A stretch of 64,000 nt of DNA from Candidatus Aegiribacteria sp. (GCA_023138735.1 JAGLOY010000013.1:1-64000), one strand, 5' to 3'; counted from the first letter of the stretch, positions 30,525-40,152 are shown. Translations and numbers: made by a program. Notes: generated by a model from the sequence alone, not told the origin.

Positions 30525-30600
30525 ATTCAAGAGGTTCAGCTGGATAGATCATCGGCTTTGGTAGCCGGAAGCATGGATTCGAATCCCGTTGGGAGTACCA
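30525..30600 (+). pseudogene. Degenerate tRNA (76 nt with CCA; anticodon-loop reading TGG)
   Basis: ATTCAAG AG GTTC AGCTGGATA GATC A TCGGC TTTGGTA GCCGG AAGC ATGGA TTCGAAT CCCGT TGGGAGT A CCA; cloverleaf with several stem mismatches. Confidence 0.55.
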
Positions 30601-30734
30601 GATATCAGAATTTAGAACTCACTCCCAACAGTGATATAGTTCGAAATGCGTCCAGCACGGGGTACCAGTTTTCAGAATTTAGAATCCATTTCCAACCATG
30701 ACAGGAGTTCGAAATACCTCTACCAGGGGGTACC
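30601..30734 (+). repeat. Two tandem 67-nt tRNA-end-like repeats
   Basis: GATATCAGAATTTAGAACTCACTCCCAACAGTGATATAGTTCGAAATGCGTCCAGCACGGGGTACCA and GTTTTCAGAATTTAGAATCCATTTCCAACCATGACAGGAGTTCGAAATACCTCTACCAGGGGGTACC align throughout. Confidence 0.8.
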
Positions 30735-30766
30735 GCCCGGGACTCATACGGTTTGTTCACAGCAAA

Positions 30767-31534
30767 TTATTTACCGTTTCCAAGGACGACTATCCTGGTA
30801 GAAGAATTGACCACATCCGATCTACAGGTGTAAAGACCTGGAGTGAGACCGTTAATGCTTCCATCTCCACTGGAGACCACCACAAGTCTGCCTTGCATGT
30901 CATAGACCCTTATCTCTGTTCCCTCAGCCCATTGAGGCAGCGAAACGGCGAAGGAACCGTTTGACGGATTCGGAAAGACACTGAGGTTATCCTGCGTAAC
31001 GGAAGGGTCTTCCTCGTGGATCGAGCCTGGATGATTAGCTTCAATGGTCAGCTCTTCAAGAACGGGAGTTGAATCAGGGTTCGAAGTCAAAAAGACAACC
31101 TTATACTGCAGGTAGTCCACATTATCCGGCATTGAGTCAGAAATATCCGTGTACGAAACCGTAAAGGGGCCGTACCATTCACCCATCTGGCGGTGATCCA
31201 GGGAAGCTCTCACATAAAATTCCAGAGCCGTTTCCGATGGAGTGCTTGCATCCCAATAAATCAACCCCCACATTACAGCATCAGTTGGCTGGGGAATGGT
31301 CAGTATTGATGAAACAAGTACTCCGTACGTGCGGTAGCCTGATGAACCATCCTCCAGCGTAAGCTGATAAGGAGTCTGCCAGTTAACGGAATCTGAAATC
31401 AGAAAGTGATCGTCAAAATTCCAGACGGGATCCCTAACAATTGGACCTCCACTCCAGTCATACTGTGTGTTTGGAATCTGTGCTGTGGATTGCCCGGCTA
31501 AACTAAGAACAAAAACTGTGAATAGAATTCTCAT
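30767..31534 (-). CDS. Secreted protein of unknown function with N-terminal YDWSGG motif and T9SS-like tail
   Basis: Signal peptide, QYDWSGGPIVRDPVWNF; tail VFPNPSNGSFAVSLP...IRVYDMQGRLVVV. Confidence 0.85.
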   Translation of the reverse strand: MRILFTVFVLSLAGQSTAQIPNTQYDWSGGPIVRDPVWNFDDHFLISDSVNWQTPYQLTLEDGSSGYRTYGVLVSSILTIPQPTDAVMWGLIYWDASTPSETALEFYVRASLDHRQMGEWYGPFTVSYTDISDSMPDNVDYLQYKVVFLTSNPDSTPVLEELTIEANHPGSIHEEDPSVTQDNLSVFPNPSNGSFAVSLPQWAEGTEIRVYDMQGRLVVVSSGDGSINGLTPGLYTCRSDVVNSSTRIVVLGNGK

Positions 31535-31763
31535 GAGACCTCCAATAGAATAGCATCCAGCACATGGTTATAACTTGTATTACATCAATCAGCTATCTAA
31601 TTAATAATAACGTCTTTAATTCACTCAGGTCAATCCCATGGAATGAGTTAGCCGATTCCTTATTGAGCAGTGGGGAGTGAGTACGAATAGAATTGAATTC
31701 TAGACCGGTTTACGGGGATTCGCTCGGAAGCAGGGTTGACTGTAAAAATGATGATTTATAGAT

Positions 31764-31787
31764 TTGTGAAAGTTCGAACTATCACAA
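31764..31787. promoter_or_regulatory. Candidate Rex operator upstream of rex-2
   Basis: TTGTGAAAGTTCGAACTATCACAA, 24-bp near-perfect palindrome, just downstream of a TTGACT...TAGATT promoter-like pair. Confidence 0.75.
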
Positions 31788-31803
31788 TATGTACGGAGAT
31801 GAA

Positions 31804-32439
31804 ATGCCCGGAAGGAAAGTGTCCGAAAAAACTATAAGAAGGCTCAGCCACTATGCAAGGTGCCTCAGGAGAGCCAGAACCGACGGAGTACCGCTGGTTA
31901 CTTCCAAACATCTCTCTGAAAGATGCGGCATCTCATCCGCAGCCGTAAGGAAAGACCTTGCGTTTTTCGGAGAATTCGGGAAGCAGGGATCCGGGTATGG
32001 TGTATCGGACCTTCTTGAGAATATTGAAAGAATACTTGGTACCTGTGAACCTCCGGCTGTGATTGTGGTCGGAGCTGGGAACATCGGCAGTGTTCTACTG
32101 GAATCGGTACTTGATGGAACCGGCGGATACAGTTATTCCGCGCTTTTTGACAGCGATCCGAATATTATCGGCACAACGATTGCGGGAGTCACCGTTCAGC
32201 CACTTGCTGAACTCAGGGAGGCTTTGGGCGAGCATGGTGATGTTATTGCCATATTGGCAGTCCCTCCCGGAGAGGGACAGAATGCCGTCGATAATCTGGT
32301 AAGCACCGGATGCATCTCCATACTCAGCTTTACGCTCGAACCCCTCGAAGTTCCAGACGGAGTTGTTCTGCGATATGTCGAGGTGTCTACAGAGCTTGAT
32401 ATTCTTACACATTCGATGAAATGCAGGGATCGTTCATGA
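31804..32439 (+). CDS. rex: Redox-sensing transcriptional repressor Rex (copy 2)
   Basis: IRRLSHYARCLRRA...GISSAAVRKDLAFFGEFGKQGSGYGV...VGAGNIGSVL; ATG after CGGAGATGAA chosen. Confidence 0.93.
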   Translation: MPGRKVSEKTIRRLSHYARCLRRARTDGVPLVTSKHLSERCGISSAAVRKDLAFFGEFGKQGSGYGVSDLLENIERILGTCEPPAVIVVGAGNIGSVLLESVLDGTGGYSYSALFDSDPNIIGTTIAGVTVQPLAELREALGEHGDVIAILAVPPGEGQNAVDNLVSTGCISILSFTLEPLEVPDGVVLRYVEVSTELDILTHSMKCRDRS

Positions 32440-32485
32440 TGAGCACCAGTATACCGGAGTGATGAATATTTGCGCCGGAGGGTAT

Positions 32486-33415
32486 TTAATCTTCCTGAAA
32501 TCTTCTCACTCTTGTATGGCACGAGGTCCCGATTCCGTTCTTATCATAATAGTTCTGGTGGTACTCCTCCGCAGACCAGAAATCACCTGCAGGGACCAGC
32601 TCTGTGACAACTTCATATCCCCGGTTTCTGAGAATCTGAACCAGCTCTTCCAGCACAGCGAGCTGTTCGTCTGTTGTATAGAATACTGCTGATCTGTATT
32701 GGGTTCCCGTATCTACGCCCTGGCGATTGACCTGGGTCGGGTCATGAATCTCGAAGAAGATCATAGCCAGTTCATTGAATGAAACAATCGAAGTATCGTA
32801 GATCACCCTAACTGTTTCAGCGTGTCCTGTGGCTCCCGAACACACTTCACTGTAGGAGGGATTATCGGTTGTTCCTCCCATATACCCGGACCGGGCTTCA
32901 AGAACTCCCGATGTCTGTTCGAAAGCACTTTCCATTCCCCAGAAACAACCGCCTGCAAAGAAGATCGTCTCTATTCTGTCAGCAGAGATAAAATCCATGG
33001 AAATGGAGTTAACACAGTGCCGCGTGTCTGTTTCCGTGTAACCCTCACCTGTAAATACATGCCCTAGATGACCGCCGCATGAAGCGCAGAGTATCTCGGT
33101 TCTCTCGCCGTCCTGATCTACCCTGACTTCAACAGCCCCTTCTATGGCCAGATCGAAGGCGGGCCAACCGCAGTGTGCAGGGAATTTAGTTTCGGACATG
33201 AAAAGGGGGCTTCCACATCTTTTGCAGGTGTATACACCATCTTCATACGTGTCTAGATATTCACCGCTGAAGGGGATTTCCGTGCCTCCGTGAACTATAA
33301 CGTACTCCTCCTCTGAAGTGAGATTTCTGTATTCCATATCATCTCCATCCACTCGGGAACCGGTCACACTTATCACTCCGGTCACAATCAGTAGATATGA
33401 TGCAATTTTCCACAT
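32486..33415 (-). CDS. msrAB: Exported bifunctional methionine sulfoxide reductase (MsrB-MsrA fusion)
   Basis: MsrB part CKRCGSPLF...CGWPAF...CASCGGHLGHVF...RHCVNSISMDF; MsrA part FFAGGCFWGMESAFEQTSGV...YSEVCSGATGHAE...YHQNYYDK; signal-like N-terminus. Confidence 0.93.
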   Translation of the reverse strand: MWKIASYLLIVTGVISVTGSRVDGDDMEYRNLTSEEEYVIVHGGTEIPFSGEYLDTYEDGVYTCKRCGSPLFMSETKFPAHCGWPAFDLAIEGAVEVRVDQDGERTEILCASCGGHLGHVFTGEGYTETDTRHCVNSISMDFISADRIETIFFAGGCFWGMESAFEQTSGVLEARSGYMGGTTDNPSYSEVCSGATGHAETVRVIYDTSIVSFNELAMIFFEIHDPTQVNRQGVDTGTQYRSAVFYTTDEQLAVLEELVQILRNRGYEVVTELVPAGDFWSAEEYHQNYYDKNGIGTSCHTRVRRFQED

Positions 33416-33529
33416 TTTGCTACCTCCATTTCCTATACAACACGAATGAGAAGCAGAGGTTCCGCGTGTCATATTTGCTGGAACAGCTTGATTGTTTGCC
33501 AATTATGGGACTATTGCTATAATTAATAA

Positions 33530-33780
33530 ATGAGTACGAAAAGAAGTATCAATTCCGTATTTTTGCAGTGTATGGTTTCCTTCTCGGTCCTGTTGTTTTT
33601 CTCTTCATACGGAGATGGGTCCACTGCTCCCGATGAGGGTTACGAAGTACTACCGGCCCAATCTCCGCAGCCTTCGAGTGAGCGGTTGGTCGGCATCGGA
33701 ATCACGGCAAGTGAAGATGGTTTCACGAGTTCTTTACCGACTGGCTCCAGCTGCTTGAGGAAACCGGGGTAAGGGGCTGG
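33530..33780 (+). pseudogene. Truncated, apparently frameshifted remnant of a secreted protein
   Basis: Signal-like start then GIGITASEDGF; +1 frame continues WFHEFFTDWLQLLEETGVRGW before a stop. Confidence 0.45.
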
Positions 33781-33823
33781 TAGATTATTGATCTCATTTA
33801 ACGTTATCAGATCGGGGAAAATA

Positions 33824-35083
33824 ATGAAAACATTATCGAATCTGTCAGTGACGGCTGTCATCCTTCTCGCAACGGCCATTTCCTGTTCAGCCCAGGAAAA
33901 CCTGTCCGTACCTGAAGATTACTCTGTACCGGATACAGATGTTGTTGGGGCGCTTGTTCTGGGCAACAATGAGTTTGCTCTGGATCTCTATGAAAAAGTC
34001 TGCGACAAACAGGAATCGGACAACATCTTCTTTTCTCCTTACAGTATTTCTTCAGCCCTTGGTATGACCTACGTCGGAGCCAGAGGACAGACAGCAACAG
34101 AAATGGCGGGTGTGCTGCATTTTACACTCCCGGTTGCAGCAACCAACAGTGCTTTCCATTCATTGACTGAACTTCTCAGCTCAGGTGATCTATCCAGTGC
34201 CGGGTCCGGAGACTCCTTCACACTTTCAATATCAAACGGCCTCTGGGTCCAGGATGGTTTCCACCTGCTGGATGAATACGTATCGGAAGTTACCAGATAC
34301 TACAGCGCCGCTGTGAGAAATCTTGATTTCATCGATGATTCCGAAGGTTCGCGGGAAACCATCAACGAATGGGTTGCCCAAAGTACTCTTAACAGAATAC
34401 TGGATCTGATACCCCCGGGTTCGCTGGACGAAGATACAAGAGTTGTGTTGACGAATGCGGTTTACTTCAAAGCATCCTGGAGAAAACCATTCGATGAACG
34501 ATCCACAGAGGATGCGCCGTTCGCTCTTGTCGGGGGCTCAACAATAGACGTCCCGATGATGAACCAGACAGATTTCTTCAATTACGTTGCCACTGAAGGA
34601 TGTGAAGCTGTTGAGCTTGATTATGCCGCGGGTAATGCCAGTATGCTCATACTGCTACCCGATGGTGACATGGCCGAATTCCAGCAGGGATTCAACGCTG
34701 ACATGCTGGAGACGATAAGAAGAAGGCTTTCCTCCTGTAATGTCTCTCTGTCCATGCCGAAGTTCGAATTCTCGCGAAGTATGCAGCTGAGCGATTTACT
34801 CCAGGATCTTGGAATGGAATCTGCCTTCGGAAGTGCCGCCGACTTCAGCGGGTTTACAGGCAGCCCTGATCTTTTCATATCGAAGGTTCTGCATAAGGCG
34901 TTCGTTAAGGTTGATGAAGCCGGTACGGAAGCTGCTGCAGCTACCGCAGTTATAATGGGACTTACAGCAATACCGGATCAACCTGTTCAGATGAACATTG
35001 ACTCCCCGTTCATGTTCTTCATACTGGATAGGGCATCCGGTTCAATAGTGTTCATGGGAAGGGTTATGGATCCTTCATCCTGA
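33824..35083 (+). CDS. Secreted serpin (serine protease inhibitor)
   Basis: NIFFSPYSISSALGMTYVGARGQTATEM...NAVYFKASW...HKAFVKVDEAGTEAAAATAVIMG...DSPFMFFILDRASGSIVFMGRV. Confidence 0.95.
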   Translation: MKTLSNLSVTAVILLATAISCSAQENLSVPEDYSVPDTDVVGALVLGNNEFALDLYEKVCDKQESDNIFFSPYSISSALGMTYVGARGQTATEMAGVLHFTLPVAATNSAFHSLTELLSSGDLSSAGSGDSFTLSISNGLWVQDGFHLLDEYVSEVTRYYSAAVRNLDFIDDSEGSRETINEWVAQSTLNRILDLIPPGSLDEDTRVVLTNAVYFKASWRKPFDERSTEDAPFALVGGSTIDVPMMNQTDFFNYVATEGCEAVELDYAAGNASMLILLPDGDMAEFQQGFNADMLETIRRRLSSCNVSLSMPKFEFSRSMQLSDLLQDLGMESAFGSAADFSGFTGSPDLFISKVLHKAFVKVDEAGTEAAAATAVIMGLTAIPDQPVQMNIDSPFMFFILDRASGSIVFMGRVMDPSS

Positions 35084-35123
35084 GTAAGATATCCAGCGAG
35101 CCAGACTCAGGCTTCCTCTGTCT

Positions 35124-35834
35124 TTATCTGCCTTCCTGCGGTGCGTGGTGTTCGGGGCTCGGGTGGCTTAGCATGTACTCCACAATCTGCTCTGCATGGG
35201 CAAGCTGCTCGGAGGAAAGCATATCATGGATCTCGCTCATTGCGTCTGCTAAGAGATCATGCAAATCGCTCTGATACCAGTTTCTCTCCTCCCATAAGAA
35301 ATAAGTACCGACCGGCATGTAGAAATCCTCAACGAACCCTTCGAAGAAAGAGCAGCGGATATCGTCAATTTCATGGTAATCCTGCAGCTGATTCACTTCA
35401 TATTCCACCCAGAGTGAAAGGGCATCAAGATATGTTATCTGCATCATTGACAGTTCTATCTGTTTCAGCATCCATGTAAAACCACTGATGTCCGGGATCT
35501 CATCTTCCCACAGGTAGATTCTCCTGACCCAGTCATCGTAACTGCTGCTGGAGGGATACAGGACACTGGACTGCAATTCAGGGTCATCAGAGTAGTAACT
35601 GCCGTAATCATTCATGTAATCCGTGAAGTCCGAGAAAGACATTCCCCCCGATGCAATGAAGGCTTCATGAACATCATCCAGAGGGGATTCATACTCTTCT
35701 TCACAAGCTGATTCATCTGACCAGCCTTCCCAGTCCGGCATCGTGTTTTCCGAGTCCTTGAATCCGTGATCCCATTTCTGCGCGTGAGAAGGGATAGCAG
35801 CAACCGTCAGAAGCAGAACGATCATGTATTTCAA
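35124..35834 (-). CDS. Hypothetical secreted protein
   Basis: Signal peptide KYMIVLLLTVAAIPSHAQ; TTG start after AAAGGAG. Confidence 0.6.
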   Translation of the reverse strand: MKYMIVLLLTVAAIPSHAQKWDHGFKDSENTMPDWEGWSDESACEEEYESPLDDVHEAFIASGGMSFSDFTDYMNDYGSYYSDDPELQSSVLYPSSSSYDDWVRRIYLWEDEIPDISGFTWMLKQIELSMMQITYLDALSLWVEYEVNQLQDYHEIDDIRCSFFEGFVEDFYMPVGTYFLWEERNWYQSDLHDLLADAMSEIHDMLSSEQLAHAEQIVEYMLSHPSPEHHAPQEGR

Positions 35835-36079
35835 ATCAGATCTCCTTTCTTTATAACCGATAAGAGTTCTGACTTCTTTACCTCGATACGGCATGACTGT
35901 TCCACTGTATACCCGGAGACCCGATTGAGTAACTTGATGAGACGCTCTTTGCGTGACAGAATTTTGCATAACAAATTAATATACATAATTACTTCAAGTT
36001 GTCAAGATCAATTTGACATACTATAGAATTGATCTTATATCTTGTTTTTAGAGAGCAATTTCTTTGAAAGGAGTCAGTC

Positions 36080-36862
36080 ATGAAATGTAGTCTGTACTGT
36101 TTGAGTGTCTGTCTTGTTCTGGTTTCCGGTGTTTATGCCGGAGAAGTTATAACAGAGGAGATTATTACAATAGGAGTTTCATCTGGAGACCCGGTTGAGA
36201 TGTTTTCTATAAACGGAGATGTCATTGTTTCTGAATGGTCTTCCGATCAGGTGGAGGTTGTCTACATAATCACCTGTGACAGTGAAGAAGAGCTGGATTT
36301 CATTACCGTCGAGTGCAACACTTCAAGCGGTATCATCTGCCAAGTTGAGTACGATGAGGACTGGGAAGAATCGCACAGCGGCATCGTGGATTTCGAAGTT
36401 CAAATACCTTCGGGTATCTACCTTGAGATTGAGCTTGCTTCTGTCAATGGAAACGTATCCATTGATGGAGGAGAAGGTAATGCACTCCTTGAGGTTGTAA
36501 ATGGAAATATTGAGGCAGAAGGCTTCAATGGTGAACTTGTTGTTCATTCCGTTAATGGTAACATAGATATCAGTGAATCCCCGGGAATCACGGTCGCTGA
36601 GCTTGTAAACGGAAATATCGAGTGCGTTGTTAATGCTCTTGATGACGATCTGGAACTGGCATCTGTGAACGGGTGCATAACACTTTATCTGGGTGTTGAT
36701 GCAGAAGTCGAAGTTGAAACAATCACAGGAATAATAGAAATTGCGAATACTTTTAACGCTCACATTACTGAAAATATCGTTGGCAGCTCATCGGATTTCG
36801 GCGAGGGTGAATTCTCTATCGAGATCAGTACCGTATCAGGAAATATTATCATAGATAATTGA
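36080..36862 (+). CDS. Secreted DUF4097-like beta-helix/propeller protein
   Basis: Repeats VNGNVSIDGG, VVNGNIEAEG, VNGNIDISES, VNGNIECVV, VSGNIIIDN. Confidence 0.75.
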   Translation: MKCSLYCLSVCLVLVSGVYAGEVITEEIITIGVSSGDPVEMFSINGDVIVSEWSSDQVEVVYIITCDSEEELDFITVECNTSSGIICQVEYDEDWEESHSGIVDFEVQIPSGIYLEIELASVNGNVSIDGGEGNALLEVVNGNIEAEGFNGELVVHSVNGNIDISESPGITVAELVNGNIECVVNALDDDLELASVNGCITLYLGVDAEVEVETITGIIEIANTFNAHITENIVGSSSDFGEGEFSIEISTVSGNIIIDN

Positions 36863-37019
36863 TTCGTAACTTCCCCTTTGGGATCGGTGCACAGATAGGT
36901 TCGCACGGTAAACATTAACATCCTCTGCGAGTATTCCTGTATGTTTGATGACTTAGTACTCATTAATGTCATCTTTCACATACAGCTGCTGTCAGCACTA
37001 TTCCATAAGGCGGATTCAG

Positions 37020-38405
37020 ATGGCTGAGCGTTCTCCTGATTCCTACAGGGAAATAATAGCAATCTCCTTTCCCATAATTGCAGCTATGGCAGGCAGAACG
37101 ATAATGATGTTCTGCGATAGACTGTTCCTCGCCCAGCACAGCCAGCTTGAGCTTCAGGCCGCTCTTCCTGCCGGTATTCTGAGCTTCACACTGCTCTGTA
37201 TCTTTTATGGTACAGTTTCATACTCAGGTACATTTATCGCTCAATATTTTGGTGCAGACGATAAGGAGGGATGTTCAAGATCCCTGGCACAGGGTCTGTT
37301 CCTCACAATGCTGTCCGCTCCGATTCTTGCTGCTCTCGCAGTCCCGGGAAGCCTTCTTTTCGATCTTTCCGGCCATGCTTCTGAAATAGTCGCGCTTGAG
37401 AAGATATACTTTCAGATTCTCATGTTTTCCGCGGCAGGACCTGTTTTCACTGCAGCGGCATCATCCTTCTGGAACGGTCGCGGGAAAACAGTTCCTACAA
37501 TGCTTGCTGTCATAACTGGAGCGGGGATCAATATTCTTCTTGATTACCTGATGATCTTCGGGAAATTTGGTTTTCCAGAAATGGGTATAAAGGGCGCGGC
37601 CATTGCAACAGCCATCTCATCATTTATCCCTGGTACTATACTGACAATCGCTGCCTTCACAGGGAAAACCGCTGTTGAATACAGGACCAGGGAGAACTTC
37701 AGATTCTCGAAAAGGCTTACCGGAAGAATAATCAGATTCGGGTTCCCGGCAGGTCTTCAGATATTCATGGATGTCGCAAGTTTTACAATTTTCATATTCC
37801 TCGCAGGAAGGCTTGGAGCCATCGATTTTACAGCGAATAACCTCGCTTTCAGCGTAAACAATCTGGCATTCAATCCTCTGCTGGGGTTCGGCTTCGCTAC
37901 AACGGTAATCGTTGGCAGGTGTATAGGAATGGGAAGAAATGATATGGCTGTGAAAGTCGTCCGGCGGACCCTGCTGCTTGCCATATGCTACTTTGTCCCT
38001 CTGGCCGCTACTTTTGTTCTTTTTCCCGGCTTTTATACGCGGCTGTTTTTCAGTCCGGATTCCGCATGTACAATTGAAGAGCTGATATCCACTTCAGGTA
38101 AACTTCTTGCGATCATAGCCGCCTGGGGTATTTTCGATGCTGTCACCCTCATGTATAGCGGAGCCCTCAGAGGAGCTGGAGACACGAAGTTCGTTATGTG
38201 GGTTTCCGGCCTGCTTGCGTGGCTCTTCTGGATACCCGGAGTTATATACCTTTACGCCGTTCAGAACGCGGGGATAGTTACCCTCTGGCTTTTCACCAGT
38301 TTTTACGTGGCCATCTTCGCCCTGGCGTTCTTCCTCCGGTTCAGAACCGGCAAATGGAAACGCATTGATCTCCTCGGGAGAACGGAGAAGAGATGTATCG
38401 AGTAG
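37020..38405 (+). CDS. MATE family efflux transporter
   Basis: 12-TM pattern; ITGAGINILLDYLMIFGKFGFPEMGIKGAAIATAISSF; GALRGAGDTKFVMW. Confidence 0.93.
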   Translation: MAERSPDSYREIIAISFPIIAAMAGRTIMMFCDRLFLAQHSQLELQAALPAGILSFTLLCIFYGTVSYSGTFIAQYFGADDKEGCSRSLAQGLFLTMLSAPILAALAVPGSLLFDLSGHASEIVALEKIYFQILMFSAAGPVFTAAASSFWNGRGKTVPTMLAVITGAGINILLDYLMIFGKFGFPEMGIKGAAIATAISSFIPGTILTIAAFTGKTAVEYRTRENFRFSKRLTGRIIRFGFPAGLQIFMDVASFTIFIFLAGRLGAIDFTANNLAFSVNNLAFNPLLGFGFATTVIVGRCIGMGRNDMAVKVVRRTLLLAICYFVPLAATFVLFPGFYTRLFFSPDSACTIEELISTSGKLLAIIAAWGIFDAVTLMYSGALRGAGDTKFVMWVSGLLAWLFWIPGVIYLYAVQNAGIVTLWLFTSFYVAIFALAFFLRFRTGKWKRIDLLGRTEKRCIE

Positions 38406-38992
38406 TTGTCTCTATATCAATGTTTCTCATTCTTGCCTGCTCTGACCCTACCGGCCCATCATTCCTTCAGTATTCACTGGTCTCTGTAATCGAGACATCC
38501 ACCGGTTCAATTATCGCAAACATCGAATTGTCTCCCGCTTTCTCTGAAACGGGGAACGAGCTCTATATCTCTGACTATACACAGCTTATCTGTCTTGATC
38601 CGGACACCGATAAGGAAATCGCTTCTGCAGACCTTGGCAAAATGATTACTGATATATGTATAGTACCCGGGTCTAACACAATGTATGTATCGTGGGAAAC
38701 CCTTTGGGTTGAGGGAGGAGTAATAGCACTGGACAGGACTACTCTGGCAGTCACGAATTCTATCGATCTGGCCTTCGAAGTAGACAACCTCTGTTATGTA
38801 CCAGTGCTGGATATCCTGTATGTCGGGTATAGAGCAGACTTCCACGATGATAGGATTATGGTGGTAGACCTGCCGGGTCTCGATCCGCTTGATGATATCC
38901 AGATAAACCCGAATCTCGTGAATATGGTTTCGGATCCATCAGGTGATCACGTTTACTGTAACATTTACATGGACAACCGAACCGGTTCATAG
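38393..38992 (+). CDS. YVTN-like beta-propeller lipoprotein, short paralog
   Basis: Lipobox FLILACSDPTGPS; homologous to 41399-42394 but shorter internally. Confidence 0.75.
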   Translation: MYRVVVSISMFLILACSDPTGPSFLQYSLVSVIETSTGSIIANIELSPAFSETGNELYISDYTQLICLDPDTDKEIASADLGKMITDICIVPGSNTMYVSWETLWVEGGVIALDRTTLAVTNSIDLAFEVDNLCYVPVLDILYVGYRADFHDDRIMVVDLPGLDPLDDIQINPNLVNMVSDPSGDHVYCNIYMDNRTGS

Positions 38993-39002
38993 TGGAGGAC
39001 TT

Positions 39003-40151
39003 ATGAGAGCAGCCAACGTATCTGACAGCAATACTTACCGTTTACTTCAGAAGCATCTTGACAAGCAGGCGGTTGGTTTTCCTGCAACCAGATCAGGAGC
39101 GGAGATTCGCTTTCTGAATAGAATGTTCACTCCTGAGGAAGCGGGGCTCGCATTGCATCTTTCCTACCGTCCCTCGTCTCTTGGGACGATCATGCTGACC
39201 GCTTCTGGTGAATTCGAAGAAGAAAGAGCTCTCAAATTGCTTGACAGCATGTCGATGAAGGGTGCGATAGGATTCAAGGAAAGGGAGAACGAGGATAACT
39301 GGTTTGTCATTCCGATGGTGATAGGAATGTTCGAAGCACAGGACGGTTGTCCGACAGAGGATTTCCTGAAAGATGCTGGTGAGTACATGAAGACCATCGC
39401 TTTCAGTAAATCCATCCTTGCTACTGAACCCTCCCAGATGAGAACAATTCCAATAAACGTCAGCATCTCTCCAGAGCATACCGTAGCTACTTACAATCAG
39501 ATCAATCTGCTTATCGAGAGTTCTGACGGACCATTCGTGGTACTCCCCTGTATCTGCCGGGAAAGCCGGGCAATTCAGGGAGAGGTATGCGAAGTGACAT
39601 CCCGAACTGAAACCTGCTTTGGAATGGGGAGTATGGCAGCAATGGTTCTCCGTCGTGGTCATGGGCGGGAGGTGAGCCGGGAAGAGGCTCTCAGCATGCT
39701 GCAGCAGAACCAGGATGACGGTCTGGTTCTGCAGCCTTCAAATGCGCAGCAGGCCGAATTCGTCTGCTCATGCTGCGGCTGCTGCTGTGGTATGCTGAGG
39801 ATGCAGAAGATGCTGCCTCATCCGGTAGATTTCTGGGTAACCAGCTTTCAAGCGGAAATTAACAGCGATATCTGTACAGGGTGCGGTATCTGCGTGAAGA
39901 GATGCCAGGTGAACGCTGTCGTCCTGAAGGGCTCTCCCGCAAAAGCGGTAATCGGCAGGACCCGATGCATCGGATGCGGTCTCTGCGTTCCAACCTGCCC
40001 GGCGGATGCGATACGTCTCATTTCCACAGAACTGGAGACCGTGCCACCGATGAACGAGGAGGAACTCAACGATACGATCATGTCGAACAAGAAAGGTGCG
40101 ATGGGCAGGTTCCTCATGTTCCTGAAAATCATACTCAGGATGAGGAAATAA
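39003..40151 (+). CDS. 4Fe-4S dicluster protein
   Basis: CTGCGICVKRCQVNAV and CIGCGLCVPTCPADAI; CSCCGCCCGML. Confidence 0.88.
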   Translation: MRAANVSDSNTYRLLQKHLDKQAVGFPATRSGAEIRFLNRMFTPEEAGLALHLSYRPSSLGTIMLTASGEFEEERALKLLDSMSMKGAIGFKERENEDNWFVIPMVIGMFEAQDGCPTEDFLKDAGEYMKTIAFSKSILATEPSQMRTIPINVSISPEHTVATYNQINLLIESSDGPFVVLPCICRESRAIQGEVCEVTSRTETCFGMGSMAAMVLRRGHGREVSREEALSMLQQNQDDGLVLQPSNAQQAEFVCSCCGCCCGMLRMQKMLPHPVDFWVTSFQAEINSDICTGCGICVKRCQVNAVVLKGSPAKAVIGRTRCIGCGLCVPTCPADAIRLISTELETVPPMNEEELNDTIMSNKKGAMGRFLMFLKIILRMRK

Positions 40152-40152
40152 A

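Noticed and set aside
30525-30600. Functional tRNA-Pro(TGG)
   Set aside because: Acceptor, D-stem and T-stem carry several mismatches; better seen as a degenerate tRNA-derived repeat
39093-39662. 189-aa minus-strand ORF
   Set aside because: Antisense to the 4Fe-4S dicluster gene with strong cysteine motifs
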